Positions 40,217 to 48,794 of a stretch of 64,000 nucleotides of DNA are shown here, one piece after another. Position numbers and translations under genes: made by a program. The notes under the pieces are model-generated. The model ran no database searches. It saw only the letters and a program-made list of their open reading frames with translations, and was not told where the DNA came from. Each line of letters opens with the position of its first letter. Within the stretch, counting starts at the first letter, position 1. Source of the DNA: Ruminococcus sp. (GTDB taxonomy: Bacteria > Bacillota > Clostridia > Oscillospirales > Ruminococcaceae); contig JAJPYB010000007.1 in the NCBI GenBank assembly GCA_021205185.1, positions 62,001-126,000 of the forward strand, given 5' to 3'.

Positions 40217-41236
40217 ATGGTAATAGTATTAAAAAACGACGTAACAGACGCACAAATTGACGAGCTTGTCGAGTGGCTTCAGACATTTGACGTCAAGACA
40301 AATTTAATCAGAGGACTTCATTCAAAGGTTATAGGACTTGTCGGCGACACAACGAAGATTGACCTTGAAAGCGTTCAGGCTAAGGATATGGTATACGAGG
40401 TTAAACGAGTTCAGGAGCCGTACAAGCAGGCGAACAGAAGATTTCACCCAGACGATACTGTAATAGAAATTGAAAACAGAAAAATAGGCGGCGGAAAGTT
40501 TAATGTTATCGCCGGACCATGCTCGGTTGAAAGTGAGAAGCAAATTATTGAAACTGCCATAGCTGTTAAAAAGGCGGGAGCTACTATGCTTCGTGGCGGA
40601 GCTTACAAGCCGAGAACCTCGCCGTATTCATTTCAGGGGCTCGGCAAAAAGGGACTTGACTATTTGCTGAAGGCAAAAAAGGAAACAGGTCTACCGATTG
40701 TTACTGAAATTATGTCGGTTTCGCATTTAGATCAGTTTGAGGACATTGACGTTTTACAGGTTGGTGCAAGAAATATGCAAAACTTCGAGCTTTTAAAGGA
40801 GCTTGGCAAGACCAACAAGCCGATTCTTTTAAAGAGAGGTCTTACGAATACTCTTGAGGAGCTTTTGATGAGCGCCGAGTACATTATGTCAAACGGAAAT
40901 ATGAATGTAATTTTGTGTGAAAGAGGAATCAGAACCTTCGAGCCGATGACAAGAAATACGCTTGACATTTCAGCCGTTCCGCTTTTAAAGCAAAAATCAC
41001 ACCTGCCGATTATAGTTGATCCTAGCCACGCAACGGGTATGACTTCACTTATCGAGCCGATGAGCCTTTGCGCAGTAGTTTCAGGAGCAGACGGACTTGA
41101 AATTGAAGTTCACCCCGACCCGAAAAATGCGCTGAGCGACGGAGCGCAATGCTTAACGCCTGAGAGCTTTGAAAGCGTAATGGATAGAATCAAGGCTTGC
41201 GTTGAGTTTGTTGGTAGAGAAATGGACGAAAACTAA
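40217..41236 (+). CDS. aroF: 3-deoxy-7-phosphoheptulonate synthase (DAHP synthase), AroA-I beta type
   Basis: A 339-residue enzyme that joins PEP and erythrose 4-phosphate, the first step of the shikimate pathway. The first 70 residues are a ferredoxin-like regulatory domain (MVIVLKNDVTDAQIDELVEWL) that can give feedback control; the barrel follows with FNVIAGPCSVES, MLRGGAYKPRTSPYSFQG, VGARNMQNFELL, and IVDPSHATG. This is the Bacillus/Thermotoga-like I-beta class. It begins 16 bases after pcrA and leads the aroF, SH3 lipoprotein, aroB, aroC run. Confidence 0.96.
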   Translation: MVIVLKNDVTDAQIDELVEWLQTFDVKTNLIRGLHSKVIGLVGDTTKIDLESVQAKDMVYEVKRVQEPYKQANRRFHPDDTVIEIENRKIGGGKFNVIAGPCSVESEKQIIETAIAVKKAGATMLRGGAYKPRTSPYSFQGLGKKGLDYLLKAKKETGLPIVTEIMSVSHLDQFEDIDVLQVGARNMQNFELLKELGKTNKPILLKRGLTNTLEELLMSAEYIMSNGNMNVILCERGIRTFEPMTRNTLDISAVPLLKQKSHLPIIVDPSHATGMTSLIEPMSLCAVVSGADGLEIEVHPDPKNALSDGAQCLTPESFESVMDRIKACVEFVGREMDEN

Positions 41237-41276
41237 AATAAGAACTAAATAGAAAGAAAAGAAAGGGAGAGTCAAA

Positions 41277-41678
41277 ATGCTTAAAAAGGCGCTTTGTACA
41301 TTGTCGATATTGGTGGTAGCTTTATCGCTGTGCGCTTGTTCTTCAAACGGAGACGTCGACATAACATTTGTAAGAAAAACCACAACTACTACAACAGCAG
41401 CGACTGTTGAGGAGGATACCTCTGAGGAAGAGGAAACCACAGAAGAAGCAACTGAGGAAGTGACAGAGGAGGAAGCTGACGAGGAAACCGTTCAGTACAC
41501 AGCCGATCAGGAAGTAAACGTAAGAGAAGAGCCGGACTATAATTCTACAATTTTAGGAACGCTCACAGCAGGCGAAACGGTAGGCGTTTATACTATTGAA
41601 AACGGCTGGGCGATAATAGACTATGACGGCGACTGGGGCTATGTTTCAACCGATTACCTGACGCTTGTCAGCGAATAA
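41277..41678 (+). CDS. Lipoprotein with C-terminal bacterial SH3 domain
   Basis: A 133-residue lipoprotein with lipobox CACS (Cys21), a Thr/Glu-rich linker (about 34-78) and a C-terminal SH3b domain of about 55 residues: ADQEVNVREEPDYNSTILGTLTAGETVGVY and GWAIIDYDGDWGYVSTDYLTLV. SH3b domains bind cell-wall peptides or glycans. It is out of functional context, lying between two shikimate genes, 40 bases after aroF and 27 before aroB; GGGAGAG precedes its ATG. No hydrolase domain is attached. Confidence 0.88.
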   Translation: MLKKALCTLSILVVALSLCACSSNGDVDITFVRKTTTTTTAATVEEDTSEEEETTEEATEEVTEEEADEETVQYTADQEVNVREEPDYNSTILGTLTAGETVGVYTIENGWAIIDYDGDWGYVSTDYLTLVSE

Positions 41679-41705
41679 CAGATCGGCTAAAAAGGGAGAG
41701 TTCAT

Positions 41706-42818
41706 TTGAAAAGCTTTAATGTAACGCTTAAAAAGGTTGTTGACAATTCTTATAATATTGATATAGGCTATAATCTCAGCGACCGACTGGTAGACGACCT
41801 TAAAAACGGTCTTTGCAAAGGGTATAAAAAGGTGGCGGTTATAAGCGACAGCACAGTAGCGTCGCTTTACGCTGAGAGTATAGTAGAAAGGCTTGAGCAA
41901 AGCGGCTTTTCGCCGAAGCTTTTTGTGTTCCCCGAGGGGGAAAAGAGCAAGGTCAGAAAGACAAAAGAAATGCTTGAGGACGCAATGCTTGAGGCTGGCT
42001 TTCGCCGTGACTGCTGCGTTGTGGCAGTCGGTGGAGGAGTAGTAACCGACCTCGCTGGTTTCCTTGCGGGAACCTTCGGCCGAGGAGTTCCGTTTGTAAA
42101 TTATGCGACAACGCTTTTAGCGGCAGCGGACGCATCTGTCGGCGGAAAAACGGCAGTCGATACACCTGTTGCTACAAACCTTATAGGAATTTTTAACCAG
42201 CCTAAAAAGGTGTATATTGATCTGGCAGCATGGAAAACTCTGCCGAAAAGACAAATTTCATCTGGACTTGCTGAAACGATAAAGCACGCTATGATGGCGG
42301 ATATTGAGTTTTTTGAATACCTGGAGCAAAATGTTCAGCGGGTTTTTGAATTTGATGAACAAGTCTGCGAGCATATAGCTGAGAAAAATTGCGAGATCAA
42401 GTATAGCGTTGTGATGAAGGATGAATTGGAGTTGTCGCTTCGTGAAATTTTAAATCTCGGCCACACAGTCGGCAGAGCGATAGAAACGGTAAGTGATTAC
42501 CGACTGCTTCACGGCGAAGCGGTAGCAATCGGACTTTTAGCCGAATGCGAGCTGTCCTGCTCTCTGGGATTTATGACAAGTGATGAGGTAGCTCGTGTAA
42601 AGGCGCTTTTAAATAACGCACAGCTCTCAACCGATATACCTGATTATATCGACAGAAACGCATTGGTCGATAAGCTTTATACCGACAAAAAGGTGCGTGA
42701 CGGTTGCTTGAGATTTGTCCTTCAGGACGGAATCGGCAGGGTAAAACAGTTTGAAAACTCCTGGGCACTTAAAGTTCCGAGAGAGAGCATTGAAAAAATA
42801 ATCCTTAATATGAAGTAA
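41706..42818 (+). CDS. aroB: 3-dehydroquinate synthase
   Basis: A 370-residue NAD- and metal-dependent enzyme making 3-dehydroquinate from DAHP. TTG start behind AAAGGGAGAG. NAD-binding VVAVGGGVVTDLAGFLAGTFGRG (about 98-120), the substrate segment TTLLAAADASVGGKTAVD (137-154), and metal ligands in SSGLAETIKHA (Glu), LNLGHTVGRAIE (His) and LLHGEAVAIGL (His). It is the second shikimate enzyme of this operon. Confidence 0.97.
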   Translation: MKSFNVTLKKVVDNSYNIDIGYNLSDRLVDDLKNGLCKGYKKVAVISDSTVASLYAESIVERLEQSGFSPKLFVFPEGEKSKVRKTKEMLEDAMLEAGFRRDCCVVAVGGGVVTDLAGFLAGTFGRGVPFVNYATTLLAAADASVGGKTAVDTPVATNLIGIFNQPKKVYIDLAAWKTLPKRQISSGLAETIKHAMMADIEFFEYLEQNVQRVFEFDEQVCEHIAEKNCEIKYSVVMKDELELSLREILNLGHTVGRAIETVSDYRLLHGEAVAIGLLAECELSCSLGFMTSDEVARVKALLNNAQLSTDIPDYIDRNALVDKLYTDKKVRDGCLRFVLQDGIGRVKQFENSWALKVPRESIEKIILNMK

Positions 42819-42896
42819 GGCGTACTCTTTGCGCTTTGGGATATATGTGGGTGGAAAGCAAAAAATTTGTAATTATTATTTTTGGAGGTAGAACAG

Positions 42897-43991
42897 ATGG
42901 CTTCAGTATGGAATCACAATATCAACATTTCAATTTTTGGGGAAAGTCATGGCCCTGCAATAGGCGTTGTTTTAGACAACATTCCGGCAGGCGAGTACAT
43001 TGACACAAACGAGCTAATGCACTTTATGGCAAGGAGAGCGCCAAAAAAGAACAAGACCTCTACACAGCGCAGAGAAACCGATATGCCGCAGATTATGTCG
43101 GGACTTTTTAACGGCAAAACTACCGGCACTCCGCTTTGTGCGCTTATAAGAAATACCGATCAGCATTCGGACGACTACTCGAAGCTGTCTAAGATTGCCC
43201 GTCCCGGTCACGCAGACTATACGGGAGCTGTTCGCTACGGCGGCTTTAACGACGCTCGTGGCGGCGGACATTTTTCCGGAAGACTTACGGCACCGCTTGT
43301 TTTTGCAGGCGCTGTTGCGGGACAGATTCTGTCGAGAAGAGGAATACATACAGGAGCGCACATTCTTGAAATCCACGGAACGAAGGATAAGTCGTTCGAC
43401 CCAATTAGAACCTCCAGAGAGGAAATTTTAAGCATCAAGGAAAAGGAATTTCCTGTAATTGACGACAAGCAGGGAGAGAAGATGATTGCCGATATTGAAA
43501 AGGCGAGAAGCTGTCAGGATTCAGTGGGCGGAATTGTCGAGTGCATTGCTATAAACGTTCCTGCTGGAATAGGCTCGCCTATTTTTGAAGGACTTGAAAA
43601 TTCAATAGCAAGCTTGGTGTTTGGAATACCGGCAGTCAAGGGCTTGGAATTTGGAGCAGGCTTTAACTGCGCTAAAATGCTTGGAAGCGAAAACAACGAC
43701 GAGTTTTATGTTGACGACAACGGACACGTTGTAACAAGAACGAATTTCCACGGCGGAATTTTAGGCGGAATTTCATCGGGTATGCCGATAACTCTTAAAG
43801 TTGCGTTCAAGCCGACCCCTTCAATCTCAAAGCCGCAGCAGACTGTTGACTACTCGGCAATGAAGAACGAAACTCTTACCATTAAGGGCAGACACGACCC
43901 TTGCGTTGTGCCTCGTGCGGTGCCTTGCGTTGAAGCTGCGGTAAATATTGCGCTTTTAGGTCATATGCTCGATTATCCGAACTTTAAATAA
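42897..43991 (+). CDS. aroC: Chorismate synthase
   Basis: ATG at 42897 sits 7 bases after TTGGAGG; the longer frame at 42882 has no site. The 364-residue FMN-dependent enzyme makes chorismate from EPSP. Signatures: SIFGESHGPAIG near residue 16, RPGHADYTGAVRYGGFNDARGGGHFSGRLTAP across about 105-135, and the C-terminal KGRHDPCVVPRAVP. Follows aroB by 78 bases. aroA, aroD, aroE and aroK are not in this window. Confidence 0.97.
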   Translation: MASVWNHNINISIFGESHGPAIGVVLDNIPAGEYIDTNELMHFMARRAPKKNKTSTQRRETDMPQIMSGLFNGKTTGTPLCALIRNTDQHSDDYSKLSKIARPGHADYTGAVRYGGFNDARGGGHFSGRLTAPLVFAGAVAGQILSRRGIHTGAHILEIHGTKDKSFDPIRTSREEILSIKEKEFPVIDDKQGEKMIADIEKARSCQDSVGGIVECIAINVPAGIGSPIFEGLENSIASLVFGIPAVKGLEFGAGFNCAKMLGSENNDEFYVDDNGHVVTRTNFHGGILGGISSGMPITLKVAFKPTPSISKPQQTVDYSAMKNETLTIKGRHDPCVVPRAVPCVEAAVNIALLGHMLDYPNFK

Positions 43992-44032
43992 AAACGAATC
44001 GGCGGGGAATTATTTCTTTGAAAGGAGAAAAA

Positions 44033-44596
44033 ATGGATCATAATTTTGAAAAATACGTAACGCCAAATATGCTTAATCTGACTGACAAGTACGCAATAAA
44101 GATTTTGCTATGCTATTTTCTCAAGCAGATTGACCGCCCGATTACTCAAAATCAGCTTACTGAAATTGTGACAGGCGACGGCGTTATAAATTACTTTTTG
44201 TATATGGAATCTCTTGAGGAGCTTTTGCAAAACGGGCTTTTGTATTTAAGCGAGGTCGACGGCGTAGAGTATGTAAGAATGAGCGACGCTGCCGAGCAGA
44301 CGGCTGACGAGTTTAAGGGCATAGTTCCTAAAAGCTTCAGAGATAAGATTTTAGCGGCAGGACTCAGGTTTTTTGCAAGGCTGAAATCAGGTCATGTAAA
44401 GTGTGAGATTGAGGAGGCTAAAAAGGGCGCAAGCGTTCATTTTATCTGCACAGACGGCGGTGAGGAACTTGTAAACCTTAAGCTTTTTGCGCCGGACACT
44501 ACACAGGCTGAGTATATGAAAGCGAAGATTATGGAAAATCCGTCTGAATTTTATTCAAACCTTTTGGATCTGGTGATTGAAAACAAGGAAAAGTAA
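44033..44596 (+). CDS. DUF4364 family protein
   Basis: A 187-residue protein of the DUF4364 family. ATG at 44033 follows AAAGGAG. The first 70 residues form a winged-helix-like unit (MLNLTDKYAIKILLCYFLKQIDRPITQNQLTEIV), suggesting a DNA- or RNA-binding regulator; the C-terminal half is a compact alpha/beta domain (VHFICTDGGEELVNLKLFAPD). Function unknown. It starts 41 bases after aroC and is likely co-transcribed. Confidence 0.85.
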   Translation: MDHNFEKYVTPNMLNLTDKYAIKILLCYFLKQIDRPITQNQLTEIVTGDGVINYFLYMESLEELLQNGLLYLSEVDGVEYVRMSDAAEQTADEFKGIVPKSFRDKILAAGLRFFARLKSGHVKCEIEEAKKGASVHFICTDGGEELVNLKLFAPDTTQAEYMKAKIMENPSEFYSNLLDLVIENKEK

Positions 44597-44651
44597 ACAC
44601 ATTTTTGTCAAATACATAGTATATTATATAGTTACACTGGAGGAAACAGCA

Positions 44652-45155
44652 ATGCTTAAAGAAATTGACATCAAAACGGTAGACCTGAATCCGTTTAAGA
44701 AGATAGGCGACGACTGGGCGCTTTTAATGGCAGGAGAAAAGACGTCATATAACTCTATGACAATAAGCTGGGGATATATGGGAGTTATGTGCGGAAAGAA
44801 TGTGTTCTTAACGGTTGTTCGCCCGCAAAGATATACAAAAAAGTTTGTGGATAGCAGCGAATACTTTACAGTTTCATTCTTTGACGACAAGTATAAAAAG
44901 ACGCTTGCCTACTTAGGCTCGCATAGCGGCGCAGACGTTGATAAGATGAATGTAGAGGGAATGGAAGCTGAGTTTTCTGACAATAGCGTGTATTATAAGC
45001 AGGCTTCATTGGTGCTTGTTTGCAAGAAGCTATTTTCAATGGAGCAGTCGGACGCTAAGTTCTATGACGAGGCTTTAAAGGAAGAAATTTATCCGACGGG
45101 AGATTTCCACACCTTTTATACAGGCGAAATAGTCAAGGCGTATATTAACGAATAG
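44652..45155 (+). CDS. Flavin reductase-like FMN-binding split-barrel protein
   Basis: ATG at 44652, 6 bases after GGAGG; the longer frame from 44577 overlaps the previous gene and a possible promoter (TTGTCA 44605, TATAGT 44627). The 167-residue protein resembles the flavin reductase-like split barrel: DDWALLMAGEKTSYNSMTISWGYMGVMCGKNVFLTVVRPQRYTKKFV carries the NTMTxSWG and RPxRYT-type FMN-contacting segments; the AYLGSHSGADVDK segment follows. These proteins are often annotated as flavoredoxin or flavin reductase; the electron donor and partner are unknown. Confidence 0.85.
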   Translation: MLKEIDIKTVDLNPFKKIGDDWALLMAGEKTSYNSMTISWGYMGVMCGKNVFLTVVRPQRYTKKFVDSSEYFTVSFFDDKYKKTLAYLGSHSGADVDKMNVEGMEAEFSDNSVYYKQASLVLVCKKLFSMEQSDAKFYDEALKEEIYPTGDFHTFYTGEIVKAYINE

Positions 45156-45265
45156 GCTATATTTTGTATTGTTATCTTGCAAAAGAGAGAACAATATGCT
45201 AAAATAAAAAGGATATGGGGCAAAACGCAAAAAAGGACAACAAAACGCAAGAAAGGAAATGCCTG

Positions 45266-47032
45266 ATGAGTGAAAAGTTTAAAGATAGCGGCGAAATTGA
45301 TGAGATAATCGCTGAGGTAAACAAGCTCAAGGAAGAAAAGGAGCAGGCGCTGAATAGCGAAAAAAGCGCCGAATCGGCAGTAAACAGTATTGTAGAGAAA
45401 AATAATCTATCCGAAGGTGAAAATGACAAGTCGCAAATGGCTGATATGATAGCTTCTTCGTTGAATGATAAGCATAGTGATGCTGTAAGCGAGCCGGAAG
45501 AAAAGAAAAAGCCTGAAGCAAAAAAGGATGAGCCTGAAGCTAAAGAGGACAAAGCGCCAAAAAAGAAAAAGAAGAAAAAGAAGAAAACAGCAGCGCTCTT
45601 TGTTTTAGGACTTATTATAATACTCCTTGCTGGTGCATATGCTATCGGTCTTATGATGACTAAGGATAAGTTCCTGCCAAATACATATATAAACGGAGTA
45701 AATGTTTCGGGAATGACTGCCGAGCAAGCGGTTGAAACGATTGAGGAGCTGGGAAATCAACTTGATAAAATTGTATTTTTGAAAAATGACGGAAGCTCTG
45801 TAACCATTCCCTACGAGCGCTTTGGATACGAGTTCAATACCGAAGAGGTAGTCGAAGAAGCTATTTCAGGAACAAACGAGTATCTGTATTTCCTGCATTT
45901 CTTTAAGACGACAGAGATAACCGACGAGATAGTTGGTTCTTATGATGAAAGCGAGCTTGAAGAGGAAATCAACAACGCAAGCTTTGGTACAAAGGAGCCG
46001 ACAAACGCTAAAATTGTTCAGGGCGACGACGGAAAGTTTACCATTTCCGCAGAGAAGGAAGGTACGGTTGTTGAAACCGATAAGGTCTTAGCGGCAGCAA
46101 TCGAAGCGATTGACGCAGGCGTTGAGGAGGTTGACCTTGAAGCGGAGGGCTGCTACAAACAGCCTGAAATTACAAGCGAGGACTTAGAGGATAAGCTTGA
46201 AGAACTCAACAAGATTTTCGACGTAGTGATCGAGCTTGATTTTGACTACACAACCGAGAAAATCTCTTATGATACGATAGAGGACGCTTTTACATTTGAA
46301 GACGACGGAACATACACAATCGACCAGGAGGTAGTCTGGGCGTGGGTTGAAACGCTCAGAGATAAGTACGATACCCTTCACAAGACCAGAAAGTTCACAG
46401 CTACCCTTCAAGGTGAAATCACTATTGATTCACAGGAGGATTATTACGGAAAGAAGGACGCAATTTTCGGCTATATGCTGGATTCTGATGAAACAGCGGC
46501 AGCGATAGTCGAAGCGTTTATGGCTGGAGAAAGCACGACAATAGAGCCTGTTTATTATCATAACGGCGGCTACTACTATGACACTATGGGTCAGGTGGAG
46601 CACGACGAAAGCGACGAAGCAGACGTAATTACTGACATTTCAAGAATAGACTCGTATATCGAGGTTGACCTTACAAATCAGGAGCTCTGGTATTACGAGG
46701 ACGGCGAGCTGGTGTTTGAATGCGGCGTTGTATCGGGACTTCCGACTGCCGAGAGAATGACCTACCCGGGAATATATCAGCTCTGGTATAAGGAAACCGA
46801 CAAGACGATGACTGGCGAAACGACAGAGGGCGAATACGAATCCACCTGTAGCTTCTGGAATTATATTTCTGTACGAAGCATTGGTATCCACGACGCAGTA
46901 TGGCAATCGTCCTTTGGCGGCGACAGATACACTTATGCTGGTTCGCACGGCTGCGTTGGAGTTTCTTATGATTCCGCAGAGTTTATTTACGAGAGCGTTC
47001 CGCTCGGAACTGTTGTAATAATGTACTACTAG
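45266..47032 (+). CDS. Membrane-anchored L,D-transpeptidase (YkuD domain)
   Basis: ATG at 45266 lies 8 bases after GAAAGGA; ATG at 45215 in frame would add 17 residues. The 588-residue protein has a long charged cytoplasmic part (about 1-95, ending in a Lys cluster), one membrane helix (about 110-131), two repeats of the PG_binding_4/YoaR-like extracytoplasmic domain (about 140-440) and a C-terminal YkuD domain with the catalytic SHGCVGVS (Cys near 563). It should make 3-3 peptidoglycan cross-links or attach proteins. The usual HGC(I/V)R position is VGVS here, so the Arg after Cys is missing. Confidence 0.93.
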   Translation: MSEKFKDSGEIDEIIAEVNKLKEEKEQALNSEKSAESAVNSIVEKNNLSEGENDKSQMADMIASSLNDKHSDAVSEPEEKKKPEAKKDEPEAKEDKAPKKKKKKKKKTAALFVLGLIIILLAGAYAIGLMMTKDKFLPNTYINGVNVSGMTAEQAVETIEELGNQLDKIVFLKNDGSSVTIPYERFGYEFNTEEVVEEAISGTNEYLYFLHFFKTTEITDEIVGSYDESELEEEINNASFGTKEPTNAKIVQGDDGKFTISAEKEGTVVETDKVLAAAIEAIDAGVEEVDLEAEGCYKQPEITSEDLEDKLEELNKIFDVVIELDFDYTTEKISYDTIEDAFTFEDDGTYTIDQEVVWAWVETLRDKYDTLHKTRKFTATLQGEITIDSQEDYYGKKDAIFGYMLDSDETAAAIVEAFMAGESTTIEPVYYHNGGYYYDTMGQVEHDESDEADVITDISRIDSYIEVDLTNQELWYYEDGELVFECGVVSGLPTAERMTYPGIYQLWYKETDKTMTGETTEGEYESTCSFWNYISVRSIGIHDAVWQSSFGGDRYTYAGSHGCVGVSYDSAEFIYESVPLGTVVIMYY

Positions 47033-47104
47033 AAGCTAGAGGACCAGAGACTAGATGGCTAGAAATTAGGATCCAGCAGTAAGACGATTGGTAATAACAC
47101 ATAT

Positions 47105-47141
47105 AAGTAAGCACCCCCGCCAAAGGCGGGGGTGCTTACTT
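47105..47141. terminator. Strong bidirectional terminator
   Basis: AAGTAAGCACCCCCGCC and its perfect complement are separated by AAA, giving a 17-bp stem between the L,D-transpeptidase and the convergent dipicolinate synthase genes. Confidence 0.92.
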
Positions 47142-47165
47142 TATAGCAAAATTTTTGCTCGTGTC

Positions 47166-47756
47166 CTAATTTCTGTACAGTATCGGCTGCGACTGAACGC
47201 CGTTCATAGCGTCTATTGTCGCCTGCGGAATAAGCTCAAACCTCGCAACGACAGACTTCGGCTTGTTTACATAATCGTCCTGTGTGTATGGCACAAAGTA
47301 GTAATTTTTGTAGTTTTGAAGCATTCCAATATTTTTAGATGCGGCTCCCAGAGCGTCGTTTGTTGAAACTGCAATAAGCACAGGCTTGTTGTTGCGGATG
47401 TGAGATTTTACAGCCATAGTGACAGGCGTATCTGTAATTCCAACGCTAAGCTTAGCTAAAGTATTTGCGGTACAAGGCGCCACCACAAGAATGTCGAACA
47501 GGTTTTTCGGTCCTATCGGCTCTGCGTCCTCGATAGTTTTTATTACCTTTCTGTTTGTTATATTTTCAAGATAGGCTATGTGGTCGCTCGCTTTGCCAAA
47601 GCGTGTGTCAAGGCTGGCGGCATTAAATGACATTATCGGCACTACCCACGCTTTTGTTGAAACAAGCTGCGAGAGCGTTTCAAACGACTTTTTAAAGGTG
47701 CAAAACGAACCCGTCACACAATAGCCAATTCTGAGTCCCTCAAGAGTTCCAATCAT
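47166..47756 (-). CDS. spoVFB: Dipicolinate synthase subunit B
   Basis: A 196-residue flavoprotein of the UbiX/PPC-DC-like fold that forms the B subunit of dipicolinate synthase. Flavin-fold marks: LRIGYCVTGSFCTFKKSF at the start, VVAPCTANTLAKLSVGITDTPVTMA near 92-116, and ALGAASKNIGMLQNYKNYYFVPYTQDD near the end. With subunit A it makes dipicolinic acid in the mother cell, stored with Ca2+ in the spore core. It starts 1 base after the spoVFA stop. Confidence 0.95.
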   Translation of the reverse strand: MIGTLEGLRIGYCVTGSFCTFKKSFETLSQLVSTKAWVVPIMSFNAASLDTRFGKASDHIAYLENITNRKVIKTIEDAEPIGPKNLFDILVVAPCTANTLAKLSVGITDTPVTMAVKSHIRNNKPVLIAVSTNDALGAASKNIGMLQNYKNYYFVPYTQDDYVNKPKSVVARFELIPQATIDAMNGVQSQPILYRN

Positions 47757-47757
47757 T

Positions 47758-48627
47758 TTATACTCCTCCTTTTGTCAAATCCGAAATGATTGTCTTTCCT
47801 ATAATTTCTCCGCTTGTGACTGGAGCTACTCGCCCGGGAAGCGACAGCGCCCATATCACATTAAGTCCTCGAAGCTTTGCATATTCGAGGTCAACGCCGC
47901 CCGGCTTTGAAGCAAGGTCGATAATAAGAGCTTCTCGTTTAATCTGTTTGAGCCGCTCTTTTGTCAGAACTTTGCTGGACACCGTGTTTATAATAATATC
48001 GCAGTCAAAAAGCTTGTCGTCGAAAAAATCAAAAGCGTTTAAGTTTTTGCTCTGAGCGATTTTTCGTTTTTCTTCCTTTCGGTCGAAAACAAAAACCTCT
48101 GCGCCGACATTTTTGAAAAGCGACGCAGTAGTAGCGCCGACTCGCCCGTAGCCTAAAATTGCCGTTTTTGCACCATACAGAACAAACGGCGTTTCCTCAA
48201 GAGCAATCATCAGCGCACCCTCAGCTGTCGGAAGAGTATTATTTACTATAAACCGTTCGTCCAAAAGGTAATCAAAAGGGCAAAATCCCTGATAAGAAAG
48301 CGAACCTTTAAGCTTGTCGCTTAGTTTTCCGCCATAAACTCTTGCGCCCTTATTTAAGCGCTGTAAGACATCGTCAATGTACAAGTTTTTATCGTAAAAC
48401 GGCGTATTTACCGTAGCTCCGTCGTTGGTCGTTACAGGCGGAAGGATAAGCACGTCTATTTTTTTGTCAAGGCTATCAAGCGTATCGAGCGGTATTATCC
48501 TGTCAAAGCTAAGAGTCATGTTAAATCCGATAGTATAAATTTTCTCGAAATATCCGAGTAAAAATCTTGCCAAATATGTTTGACGGCAATCGCCGCCTGC
48601 AATTAAAACATTTTTATTTAAATTCAT
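47758..48627 (-). CDS. spoVFA: Dipicolinate synthase subunit A
   Basis: A 289-residue oxidoreductase. The N-terminal part begins KNVLIAGGDCRQTYLARFL; the NAD(P)-binding Rossmann domain has AILGYGRVGATTASLFKNVGAEVFVFDRK at about 155-183, with IIDLASKPGGVD and LPGRVAPVTSGEIIG near the end, all typical of DpaA. It takes the lysine-pathway intermediate to dipicolinate. It is first in the two-gene operon, with GGAGG before ATG and a sigma-K-like promoter upstream. Confidence 0.95.
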   Translation of the reverse strand: MNLNKNVLIAGGDCRQTYLARFLLGYFEKIYTIGFNMTLSFDRIIPLDTLDSLDKKIDVLILPPVTTNDGATVNTPFYDKNLYIDDVLQRLNKGARVYGGKLSDKLKGSLSYQGFCPFDYLLDERFIVNNTLPTAEGALMIALEETPFVLYGAKTAILGYGRVGATTASLFKNVGAEVFVFDRKEEKRKIAQSKNLNAFDFFDDKLFDCDIIINTVSSKVLTKERLKQIKREALIIDLASKPGGVDLEYAKLRGLNVIWALSLPGRVAPVTSGEIIGKTIISDLTKGGV

Positions 48628-48666
48628 AAATTCTCCTCCCTGCCGCTGAAACCGTTTTTAATATAT

Positions 48667-48696
48667 CACATAGTATGCGAAAAAACTTGCGGGGGT
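48667..48696 (-). promoter_or_regulatory. Sigma-K-like promoter of the dipicolinate synthase operon
   Basis: Minus strand TCAC (complement of 48693-48696) and CATACTATG (complement of 48667-48675), 17 bases apart, resemble the sigma-K pattern (AC and CATANNNTA). In Bacillus spoVF is sigma-K dependent. Confidence 0.45.
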
Positions 48697-48705
48697 GACC
48701 ACCCC
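48687..48705. promoter_or_regulatory. GC-rich inverted repeat between divergent genes
   Basis: GCGGGG and CCCCGC flank GTGACCA. It overlaps the -35 region of the proposed spoVFA promoter and lies 90 bases upstream of the divergent kinase gene, so it may be an operator. Confidence 0.4.
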
Positions 48706-48794
48706 GCACTTGTAAAAGCAGGCGAAATGTGGTAATATAAATGTAGTGGGGTACTATTTGCAAATTTGTCCTCGTGGTTTAAGGAGAACAGCTG

